Source: Pseudomonadota bacterium
GTDB lineage: Bacteria; Pseudomonadota; Gammaproteobacteria; UBA5335
Direction of reading: 5' to 3'
DNA length: 9,401 nucleotides
NCBI GenBank assembly: GCA_002862965.1
Contig: PKCW01000123.1
Coordinates: forward strand, 1-9,401
Under the pieces are notes generated by a model, which was given only the letters and a program-made list of their open reading frames with translations, had not been told where the DNA came from and searched no databases. A program made the position numbers and the translations under genes. Positions 1-6,656 of this stretch are shown here, piece by piece; position 1 is the stretch's first letter; every line of letters begins with the position of its first letter.

Positions 1-62
1 ACCACACAAGCAAGCAAGCACCGGCCCACCCCGGCCTCCATATCGGTGTCAAGGCAGGGCTG

Positions 63-92
63 ATCATAGGTGGGCCCCGCAGTTCGTGTCAA
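63..92 (-). promoter_or_regulatory. Predicted sigma70 promoter firing leftward out of the window
   Basis: Read on the minus strand, a perfect TTGACA -35 (plus 87-92) is followed after 18 bases by TATGAT (plus 63-68), one mismatch from the TATAAT consensus. Transcription would start near base 56 and run left off the window. It lies downstream of the leftward histone-deacetylase-family gene, so it would serve a separate unit beyond the left edge. A second TTGACA at 47-52 has no matching -10. No start codon with a ribosome binding site is visible between the predicted start and base 1, so the product is unknown. This is a sequence match only. Confidence 0.5.
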
Positions 93-176
93 CATGAGTT
101 GCGGCACATTCCTGACGAAGTTCATAAGGTATCGTCAAGCCCGGTCAAGGCAGGCCGATAACCCGTTGTTGGGCCG

Positions 177-1100
177 TCATCCGCGCAAGAGCGCCGATAC
201 ATGCACGGCCACGCTCTCGGCGAGCGCCGTGAGATGGTATCCACCCTCGAGAGAAGACACGATCCGCGCGCTGCAATGGCGGGCCGCAAAGCGGACGATC
301 TCCTCGCTGATCCACGCATAGTCGCGCTCGTTGAGCATCAGATCGGCCATGGGATCCAGGTGATGGGCGTCGAAGCCCGCCGAAATGAACACCATCTGGG
401 GCGCGAACCGTTCCAGCGCCGGAAACCACGCTGCGCCGACCGCTTCGCGAAAATCCATGCCCCGGGTGCCGGCCGGCAAGGGCACGCTGATGATGCGCGG
501 ATGGCCGTGGTCGATGGGGGTGTTGGGGTAGAAGGGATATTGAAAACTCGAGCAGAACATGACCCGCGGGTCGTCGCGGAAGATGTCTTCGGTCCCGTTG
601 CCGTGATGCACGTCGAAATCGAGGATGGCGATCCGGTCCAGCCCGTGCGTGGCCAGGGCGTGGGCCGCGGCACACGCGACGTTGTTGTAGAAGCAGAACC
701 CCATCGCCTGATCGCGCTCGGCATGATGTCCTGGCGGCCGCACGCAGCAGAACGCGTTGCTTGCCTCGCCGCCGAGCACCAGATCGACCGCCCGCACCGC
801 GGCGCCGGCCGCCCTTTCCGCCGCCTCGAGGGTGTGGGGGTTCATGGCCGTGTCGGGATCGACGAAGGTGTAGCCTTCGCGCGGTGCCAGCGCCCCGAGT
901 TGGTCCAGATACGCCGCATCGTGCACCCGTAACAGGTCCGATCGATCGACGCGCGGCGCTTCATGGGCCTGGACGCGGGCCAACAGGCCATGGGCTTGCA
1001 GCAGCCGGTGGACGGCATCGAGCCGGGCCGGACGCTCCGGGTGGTGGCTGCCCATGTCGTGCTGCAGGAAAACGGGATGGGTCAGAAAGGCCGTCGTCAT
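177..1100 (-). CDS. Histone deacetylase family protein (zinc amidohydrolase)
   Basis: This 307-residue protein has the length and full motif set of the bacterial class II-like histone deacetylase/acetylpolyamine amidohydrolase family, which removes acetyl groups from lysine side chains or polyamines using zinc. Visible motifs are HHPERPARL (19-27), RPPGHH (121-126, with the paired catalytic histidines), GFCFYNN (134-140), LDFDVHHGNGT (160-170, with zinc ligands D163 and H165), SAGFDAH (240-246, with zinc ligand D244) and EGGY (285-288, with the transition-state tyrosine Y288). No key residue is missing, so it should be active; no signal peptide is seen, so it is cytoplasmic. The ATG at 1100 has a GGGAGG Shine-Dalgarno (1108-1113) seven bases upstream. 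It lies 33 bases after the preceding gene on the same strand and is probably the last gene of the leftward operon. The natural substrate cannot be read from the sequence. Confidence 0.95.
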   Translation of the reverse strand: MTTAFLTHPVFLQHDMGSHHPERPARLDAVHRLLQAHGLLARVQAHEAPRVDRSDLLRVHDAAYLDQLGALAPREGYTFVDPDTAMNPHTLEAAERAAGAAVRAVDLVLGGEASNAFCCVRPPGHHAERDQAMGFCFYNNVACAAAHALATHGLDRIAILDFDVHHGNGTEDIFRDDPRVMFCSSFQYPFYPNTPIDHGHPRIISVPLPAGTRGMDFREAVGAAWFPALERFAPQMVFISAGFDAHHLDPMADLMLNERDYAWISEEIVRFAARHCSARIVSSLEGGYHLTALAESVAVHVSALLRG

Positions 1101-1133
1101 CCGTCGGCCTCCCGGGGTGCGACGGTGCGCGCC

Positions 1134-2354
1134 TCAGTGCCGGGGTTGCGCATCGACGGCGGGCATCCAGCCCTCGAGCACCCGACTCACCATGTCGAGC
1201 CGGTCCTGTCCCCAGATCACCACCCGGTCATCGATGCGGAAGGTCGGTGCGCCGCAGGCGCCGATCCGTTCGGCCGTCTCGGTATTCAACCGGAGGGTAT
1301 TCTTGACCTCGTCCCGGCCGGCCTGCGCCAGAACCTCGTCTGCGGCCAGTCCCGCTTCGCGGATGATCTCCGCCACCACCTCCGGCTGGCCGACGTCGCG
1401 ATTGTCGCCCCAGGTCGCGCGGTACAGCGGCAGGGTCAACTGCGGCGCGACGAGCGCCACGCGCAGGGCGAGCAGGGTGTTGAGCGGGAATTCGCTGTTG
1501 AACTGAAACGGGACCTGCCAGACCTCGGCCCAGTCCATCAGGTCGCGCGCCATGTACTCGCGTCGCGGCCTCGACATGACGCTCAAGGGGACCAGCGGTG
1601 CGTGGATCCGTTTGAAAAGGCCGCCGAGCAGGATCGGTCGCCATACCAGGCTGACACCCCGGGATGCGGCGAAGGACTCGATCTGCGTCGCGGCGAGGTA
1701 GGAGAACGGGCTGGCGAAGTCGTGGAAGAATTCGATCTGCCCGCCCGAGCGGCGGGGCGGCGCGTACCTTGCGGTCGGTCCGGCGGCCCGCTCGACGAAG
1801 CCCAGCCGGTCGAAGCCCCACCACAGGCGATCCGGGGTCCGGAACGTCGGCACGCCGAAGACTCCCAGATTGGCGGCGTCCTCGGTCGCCTCGTCCAATG
1901 CCCGGCGAACCTCGGGGCGATCCATGAGCGCGGGATCCACCTGACTGGCTTCGGCGATCCAGGCCAGCACGCCGCGGTTGCCGATGTCTTCGCCATCGAC
2001 CCAGACCACCTGGAACAGATTGCGCATCAATGCCGCGCGTCGTTCGGCCGGGGCGCCGATGATCAGGCGCATGGCATCGACGCTGTCCGGCGGCGTCTCG
2101 ACCGCGTCCTCGTTCAGGTACAGTTCGAGCGTCTCGGCCTGCCGCATCAGGTCCCGCTGCTCCATGCGCCGCCTCGCGGCGCTGTAGCGCGTTTGCGGCG
2201 CCTCATCCTGGCCGGTCCAGATGCGATAGAGGCCCTGGAGGGAAACGGGCCGGTAGTCCACTTCCCAGCCGTACTGCTGTTCCAGCGCTTCCAGCCGGGC
2301 TGCTGCGAGATAGGCCTGCGCGCAGGCAACATCGAAATAGAACTCGACCTTCAC
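1134..2354 (-). CDS. Tandem DsbA-fold / 2-hydroxychromene-2-carboxylate isomerase-like protein
   Basis: The protein contains two consecutive DsbA-like thioredoxin-fold units of the HCCA isomerase/kappa glutathione transferase type. From the GTG at 2354 (406 aa), the first unit is roughly residues 1-190: FYFDVACAQAYLA near 5-17, a cis-Pro motif GVPTF at 167-171 and WGFDRL. The second is roughly 205-400: FFHDFASPFSYLA at 209-221, GAPTF at 368-372 and WGQDRLDMV. Unit two keeps the family Ser-Pro; unit one has Cys-Ala at the aligned positions (Cys11). Family members use glutathione, but this substrate is unknown. The 2354 start is preferred because GGGAGG (2365-2370) lies ten bases upstream and the first beta strand follows at once. 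The alternative is a GTG at 2375 (413 aa), which overlaps the restored peptidase stop by GTGA but has no Shine-Dalgarno. No signal peptide; cytoplasmic. Middle gene of the leftward cluster. Confidence 0.88.
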   Translation of the reverse strand: MKVEFYFDVACAQAYLAAARLEALEQQYGWEVDYRPVSLQGLYRIWTGQDEAPQTRYSAARRRMEQRDLMRQAETLELYLNEDAVETPPDSVDAMRLIIGAPAERRAALMRNLFQVVWVDGEDIGNRGVLAWIAEASQVDPALMDRPEVRRALDEATEDAANLGVFGVPTFRTPDRLWWGFDRLGFVERAAGPTARYAPPRRSGGQIEFFHDFASPFSYLAATQIESFAASRGVSLVWRPILLGGLFKRIHAPLVPLSVMSRPRREYMARDLMDWAEVWQVPFQFNSEFPLNTLLALRVALVAPQLTLPLYRATWGDNRDVGQPEVVAEIIREAGLAADEVLAQAGRDEVKNTLRLNTETAERIGACGAPTFRIDDRVVIWGQDRLDMVSRVLEGWMPAVDAQPRH

Positions 2355-2371
2355 CCGATCCTTGCCTCCCG

Positions 2372-4305
2372 TCACGAGCCGCGGCGCGCCACGATCTTGT
2401 CCATTTCATCCAGCAGCAGGTCCATGCGCCGGATCAGCGAGCGGTAGGGGGCGGGGCTCGCCAAATCCACTCCGCTCTGCCGCAGCAGCTCATAGGGATT
2501 CCCCGAGCCGCCAGCAAGGCCAGGTAGCGCTTGCGCTGGTCCGCGTCGCCCCGGATACCGTCGACCACCAAGCTGGCCGCGGCGATCGAGGTGGCGTATT
2601 GGTAAACGTAAAAATTGTAATAAAAATGGGGAATGTACGCCCATTCGATGCCGTAGCGGTCCGCGATGTCCACCACGCCGGCCTCCTGTCCGAGGTAGCG
2701 GCGGACCAGTTCCAGATAGCGCTGGCTCAGATCGGCGCCGGTCAGGGGTTCGCCGGCGGCGAGGCGGGCATGGATGTCGCGCTCGAAGGCGGCGAACATG
2801 GCCTGTCTGAAAAAAGTGGCGCGCAGGCTTTCGAGCGCCTCGTTGAGGTAGAACAATCGCTCGTCGTCGCTCTGGGCCCTGGCCAGCCGATCTTCCATCA
2901 ACAGCCGCTCGTTCACCGTCGAGGCGACTTCCGCCAGAAAGATGGGGTACTGCGCGTTGAGGAAATTCTGTTGCCGGTTGGCCAGATGCGAATGCATGGC
3001 ATGGCCCCACTCATGGGCCAGCGTCGACACCGCATCGAAATCGCCCTGGAACTGCATCAGCACGAAGGGGTGGACCGCCTTGATCGAGCCCATCATGTAG
3101 GCGCCGGAGCGCTTGCCCGGGCGCGGCTCCGAGTCCATCCAGCCGGCGTCGAAACCCGCGGCCATCGCGCGCTGATAGTCCGCGCCGAGGGGCGCCACCG
3201 CATCCAGCACCGCCTGTTCCGCCTCGCCCAGCGTAAAGCGGGGATCGGCGGGCGCCACGGGCGCATAGAGATCATGGGCCGACAGCCGCTCCAGCCCCAG
3301 CAGCCGGGCGCGCAGGCGCAAATAGCGCTGCAGCGTGGGCAGTCCGCGTTCGGCCTCGCGGATCAGGGTGTCGTAGACCGCCGGTGGGATGCCGTCGTGA
3401 TCGAGACTCGCCGCCAGCGTGGTCTCGTAGCGACGCGCCCGCGCCAGGAAACGGTCGCGTTGCAGTTGACCGTAGAGCGCGACGCCGAGGGTCTGCTCGT
3501 AGCCTGAAAACGTCTTCCAGAAAGCCTCGAACACAACCTGCCTGTCGGCGCGATCGGCCAGCTGCCGGCCCTGCTGGTATCCGGCCTGGTCCAGCCGCAA
3601 GGTCTGTCCGTCGTGCAGCGTCACGGTGGGCCAGGGCATCTCGGCGTTGGTCAGCGTGGTATGCACACTGGCCGGTGTTTCGCCCACCGGCCCGGCCATG
3701 GCCAGAAGCCGCTCCTCCGGCGCCGAGAGGGTGTGCGGGGCGCGCCGGATGGTTTCCTTCAGCAGATGTCCGTATTCGCCCTTGAGCGCCGCGTGGCGCC
3801 GCATGAGCTTTTCGATGCGCTCGGGGCCGAGGGCCACGAGTTCCGGCTCGAGGAAGCTCGCCGCTTCGGCGAGTTCCGCCTGCAACGCTTCGGTTTGCTG
3901 CTTGCGGGCGAGCGCAACGGCGTTGGTGGTATCCTCGTCATAGCGCAGCTGGGCATGGCCGGTCAGGCGGGACGCCCGCTCCATCAGGCCGGAATAGCGG
4001 TCCAGACAGTCGGCCAGCGTGCGCGCCTGCTTCAGTTGCCCAGGACACCGTTCCAGAAAGGTCGCTTGGTCCTTGGCCAGTCGTTCGACGTCGGCCTGTG
4101 CGGCAGCCTCATCTGCATAAATGGCGGCGAGATCCCAGCGCTCGGGGCCCCGGTCGGCAGGAATGGCGGGCAAGGCATCGGATTCCGTGTCTCCGGAGCA
4201 GCCGGCAAGTGCCAGCCATGACGCCAGCAGGCCAATTTTCAAACCCAGGCCGACGCCATGAAGCCGGCGCAGGCTTGCCAGATGAAGGGAAATTCGACGG
4301 TGCAT
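2372..4305 (-). CDS. M3 family oligoendopeptidase F-like lipoprotein, frame broken near the 3' end
   Basis: This is a zinc metallopeptidase of family M3 (oligoendopeptidase F branch), which cleaves short peptides. HEWGH (residues 431-435) and the downstream ligand glutamate in FLAEVASTVNE (E459) give the gluzincin zinc site; PHFYYNFYVYQYATS (559-573) is the conserved substrate-side segment. A signal peptide ending in LALAGC (Cys36) marks it as a lipoprotein, so it should act outside the cytoplasm, unlike classic cytosolic PepF. As written, the frame leaves the family pattern at residue 600 and stops at 2434 (623 aa). One extra C on the plus strand near 2508 restores GSGNPYELLRQSGVDL and a natural end at 2372 (about 644 aa). 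The ATG at 4305 has a weak AGG upstream; a TTG at 4242 would give a tidier 15-residue signal peptide. First gene of the leftward cluster. Confidence 0.9.
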
Positions 4306-4395
4306 ACTTCGCCTGATCGCTCCAACCGCCGGAACGCGCGACCGGCAGAGGCCCATTCTCGCGGAAGGCCGAAGCCGGCGGCAAGCGCCCGCGCG

Positions 4396-5226
4396 ATGCT
4401 GCGCGTCATCGGGGGCCGGGCGGCTGCATTCGTGGCGTTCTGGCTCCTGGCCGCTGGCCCGGCGCCGGCCGCTGAAAACATCCCGCCGGCGCTGGCGCGG
4501 CTCATGGGCATGGGCCTGCAGGTGGAGGGCCGCTTCGAGGCGCCGGCCCAGATGACCGGCTACGTCCTGCGCGCGCGGGAGAGTCGGCGGTCCGACGTGG
4601 TCTATGTGTCGCAGGACGGCCGCTACCTGTTCATCGGCAACATCCTGGACACCGCCGGGCGGGATCTCACGCAGGCCCATGTCGAGGATCACGTGCTCGG
4701 CCCGGAGCTGCAAACGCTCTGGAACGAACTCGAATCGGCGCGCTGGGTCGCCGAGGGCGCCGCGAAACCGACGCGCATCGTCTACAGCTTCACCGACCCC
4801 AACTGCGGCTATTGCCACCTGCTCTGGCGTGTCACGCGCCACTATCACGAGGCCGGTCTGCAGGTGCGCCACCTGCTGGTGGACGTCATCAAGGCGTCCA
4901 GCACCGGCAAGGCCGCCACCATCCTGCAGGCCAAGGACCCGGCCCAGGCGCTGGCGGACAACGAGGCCCGGTTCCGCAGCGGCGGGGTCGCGGTGGCGGA
5001 CAAGATTCAGGAGGACACGCGCAAGACGCTGACCCGCCACCGCCAGATGATGGATCGCCTCGGCGTCGCCGGCACCCCGGCCGTGCTCTATCGCGATGCG
5101 GACGGCAAGGTGCGGCTGCAGCGCGGCATGACCGATCTCGACACCCTGACCCAGGTCATCGGTCTGCCACCGCAGACCATCGACGACCCCGAACTGGCCC
5201 GCTTCAGAAGCGCGCCCGCGGGCTGA
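4396..5226 (+). CDS. dsbG: Thiol:disulfide interchange protein DsbG (periplasmic)
   Basis: This 276-residue protein is predicted to be a periplasmic disulfide isomerase/reductase of the DsbC/DsbG family. Residues 1-26 form a Sec signal peptide with cleavage after APAA. Residues 27 to about 95 fit the N-terminal dimerisation domain. The thioredoxin-fold domain carries FTDPNCGYCHLLW (132-144; active site C137/C140), LLVDVIKASSTGKAATIL (160-177), a run of the kind that distinguishes DsbG, and the cis-Pro loop GTPAV with Thr227 before Pro228. The active site is CGYC, the DsbC-type dipeptide, whereas E. coli DsbG has CPYC. Only two cysteines are present. The ATG at 4396 is chosen because the signal peptide begins there; a longer frame to 4258 would bury it. 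The Shine-Dalgarno is poor. It is divergent from the M3 lipoprotein gene and 12 bases ahead of the phytase-like gene. Confidence 0.9.
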   Translation: MLRVIGGRAAAFVAFWLLAAGPAPAAENIPPALARLMGMGLQVEGRFEAPAQMTGYVLRARESRRSDVVYVSQDGRYLFIGNILDTAGRDLTQAHVEDHVLGPELQTLWNELESARWVAEGAAKPTRIVYSFTDPNCGYCHLLWRVTRHYHEAGLQVRHLLVDVIKASSTGKAATILQAKDPAQALADNEARFRSGGVAVADKIQEDTRKTLTRHRQMMDRLGVAGTPAVLYRDADGKVRLQRGMTDLDTLTQVIGLPPQTIDDPELARFRSAPAG

Positions 5227-5238
5227 TCCGGGGCCGGC

Positions 5239-6255
5239 ATGATCACCTCCTTCGTCCGTCGGCGGGGCGTTGCAGCGACGGCGTGCCTGCTGCTGGCGGG
5301 CGTGGCCGTCGCATCGCCCGCCCGCGCCTGGCTGGGGGGGCCGGCACCGCCACAGCCGGAGCCGGTGACGCTGGCACCGCTGCATCCCACCGGCAGCCCG
5401 TATCAGTCCGTGGTGCTGGGCGGGGCGCTCGGGTTGCCCCGCGTGATGCCCGATGGCGTCGCCCTGCGTGGCCTGTCGGATCTCGCCTGGTCCGAGTCCG
5501 AAGGCCTGCTCTACGCGGTGTCCGATTTCGGCTGGCTGTTCCGGCTGCAACCGGTGTTCGAAAACGATCGGCTGACCAACGTGCGGCTGCTGGACAGCCA
5601 TCCCCTGACCGACGCCGCCGGCCGGCCGCTCACGGGCCGCTGGCGCGACGCCGAAGGGCTCACGTTGGCGCCCGGACCGGATGGGGCACCGGCCCTGTTC
5701 GTGTCCTTCGAGCGCAGCCCACGCATCACCCGCATCGACCGCCAGGGCCGCTGGCAGGCCGATGTGCCGCTGCCTGCGCCGTTTGCCGACCCCCGGCGCT
5801 ACGACACGCCCAACGCCGCGCTGGAGGCGCTCGCCTGGCATCCGCGCCGCGGCCTGCTCAGTGCGCCCGAGTTCCCGCCGCCCGGTTTCATGCCGGCCGG
5901 GCACACACCGCTGTTCGATTTGTCCGGGCGTCGGCATCCCTATCTGCTCCACAGCGGGCCGCGCTGCGCGCTGGTGGCGCTGAACGCCTGGGCGGGGGAC
6001 GAATTCCTGTCGCTGGAGCGCTGCTATGACGGGGGCCGCCTCGAGATCGCGCTGCGCCGGTTCGACCTGCCCGAGACCGACGGTTTCACCATCCGTCCCG
6101 AGACGCTGGCCCTGTTCCGCCTGCAGGACGGCTGGCTGCTGGACAACTTCGAAGGCATGACCCGCATCGGTTCGCGTGGGCTGCTCCTGGTCAGCGACGA
6201 CAACGGCTCGGCGCGGCAGCGCAGCTTGCTGGTGTATCTGCGGCGGCGCGACTGA
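5239..6255 (+). CDS. Exported esterase-like phytase family protein
   Basis: This 338-residue exported protein matches the phytase-like/esterase-like beta-propeller family (PF13449-type) by pattern. Motifs include ALRGLSDLAWSESEGLLYAVSDFG (start of the repeat fold, about 75-98), RWRDAEGLTLAPG (134-146), ALFVSFERSPRITRID (152-167), NAALEALAWHP (192-202) and DNFEGMTRI (302-310) followed by LLLVSDDN (315-322). Residues 1-30 form a signal peptide (RRR, hydrophobic core, cleavage after ARA). Family function is loosely defined: phosphoester hydrolysis is proposed from phytase resemblance, and the substrate here is unknown. The mature chain has exactly two cysteines (243 and 262). The gene starts 12 bases after dsbG, suggesting cotranscription; GGGG just before the ATG is a poor Shine-Dalgarno. 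The cobalamin promoter begins only 14 bases after its stop, with no clear terminator between. Confidence 0.85.
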   Translation: MITSFVRRRGVAATACLLLAGVAVASPARAWLGGPAPPQPEPVTLAPLHPTGSPYQSVVLGGALGLPRVMPDGVALRGLSDLAWSESEGLLYAVSDFGWLFRLQPVFENDRLTNVRLLDSHPLTDAAGRPLTGRWRDAEGLTLAPGPDGAPALFVSFERSPRITRIDRQGRWQADVPLPAPFADPRRYDTPNAALEALAWHPRRGLLSAPEFPPPGFMPAGHTPLFDLSGRRHPYLLHSGPRCALVALNAWAGDEFLSLERCYDGGRLEIALRRFDLPETDGFTIRPETLALFRLQDGWLLDNFEGMTRIGSRGLLLVSDDNGSARQRSLLVYLRRRD

Positions 6256-6269
6256 GCGGCCGTGCGCCG

Positions 6270-6298
6270 TTGACACCCCCCCGCCTGCCCCGTAGGCT
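6270..6298 (+). promoter_or_regulatory. Predicted sigma70 promoter of the cobalamin operon
   Basis: TTGACA (6270-6275) is followed by a 17-base C-rich spacer and TAGGCT (6293-6298). The -35 is perfect and the -10 matches TATAAT at three of six positions. The predicted start near 6304-6306 is about ten bases before the first paired base of the riboswitch, the expected arrangement for a leader RNA. Confidence 0.6.
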
Positions 6299-6315
6299 GG
6301 CCCCACCTGAAATCC

Positions 6316-6512
6316 CACAGGTGTCCGCGTGGCGCGAGTCGCGCGGGTGAAACGGGAAGTTGGTGCGGCCCATGAGGCCCATTCCAACGCTGCCCCCGCA
6401 ACGGTGTTTGAGTGACGCGCGGTCCTTGCAGCCACTGTGCCCTGTGCACGGGAAGGCGGTCCGCGCCGGCCGACGCGCTTCGGCCACTCATCAGCCCGGA
6501 GACCGGCCTGTG
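6316..6512 (+). ncRNA. Cobalamin (B12) riboswitch, aptamer domain
   Basis: All the hallmark segments of the cobalamin aptamer occur in order. Helix P1 is CACAGG (6316-6321) paired perfectly with CCTGTG (6507-6512). Next come GGGTGA (6345-6350), GGGAA (6354-6358), GGTGCGG (6362-6368), the core GCTGCCCCCGCAACGGT (6389-6405), GCCACTG (6431-6437), GGGAAGG (6450-6456) and the B12 box AGCCCGGAGACCGGCC (6493-6508). Known riboswitches of this class bind adenosylcobalamin or related corrinoids and repress B12 uptake or synthesis genes. Here it precedes btuB, tonB and an adenosyltransferase gene. The GCCACTG loop normally forms a kissing contact with a downstream loop, but I cannot assign that partner confidently by eye. 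Confidence 0.96.
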
Positions 6513-6656
6513 CGGACAAGGTCCAGATGCGTGTTGCGGCGGGCGACACGGCCGGGCAATGGCCGCAAATCGACGATCTGCGGGCCCTGCTTCGGGGTTT
6601 TCCCGCCTGCGCGCTGGTTCACCAGACCAGTCACCCCTCAGGCAGGAACAAAAAAC
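6513..6656 (+). promoter_or_regulatory. Riboswitch expression platform with the btuB ribosome binding site
   Basis: This leader between the B12 aptamer and btuB has no coding signal. A hairpin GCGGG/CCCGC (6580-6584 with 6602-6606, inner CCC/GGG) shares bases 6602-6606 with a second possible stem, CCCGCCTG (6602-6609) with CAGGCAGG (6639-6646), which has one C-A mismatch. The second stem covers the btuB Shine-Dalgarno AGGCAGGA (6640-6647), nine bases from the ATG at 6657. The two stems cannot coexist, suggesting translational control by hiding or exposing the ribosome site. A further hairpin CGGCC/GGCCG (6549-6553 with 6561-6565) lies upstream. Pairings were found by eye without energies. Confidence 0.65.

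Noticed and set aside
7..20. CAAG tetranucleotide repeat, about 3.5 copies
   Set aside because: It is too short to suggest phase variation and lies outside any gene visible in the window.
963..2447. Long rightward open frame (494 codons) opposite the deacetylase and tandem DsbA-fold genes
   Set aside because: It is antisense to two genes with clear family motifs and its translation is low-complexity with no recognisable domain. Long antisense frames are expected in high-GC DNA.
2500..2515. Programmed -1 frameshifting in the M3 peptidase gene
   Set aside because: The local sequence has no X-XXY-YYZ slippery heptamer in the zero frame, so a simple deletion is the better explanation.
4258..4395. 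Extension of dsbG upstream to an ATG at 4258
   Set aside because: It overlaps the 5' end of the divergent peptidase gene and puts 46 polar residues ahead of a clear signal peptide.
4306..6549. N-terminal extension of the M3 peptidase frame to about 1371 codons
   Set aside because: The extension is antisense to dsbG and the phytase-like gene and would bury the lipoprotein signal peptide. The real start is at 4305 or 4242.
6585..6601. Intrinsic terminator (CCC/GGG hairpin followed by TTTT) in the btuB leader
   Set aside because: The stem is only three to four base pairs and the T run is four bases, too weak to call. A sequestering mechanism fits better.
6360..6656. Extension of the btuB frame upstream to an ATG at 6360
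   Set aside because: It would translate through the B12 aptamer and place the signal peptide internally. The ATG at 6657 has a good Shine-Dalgarno and begins the signal peptide.
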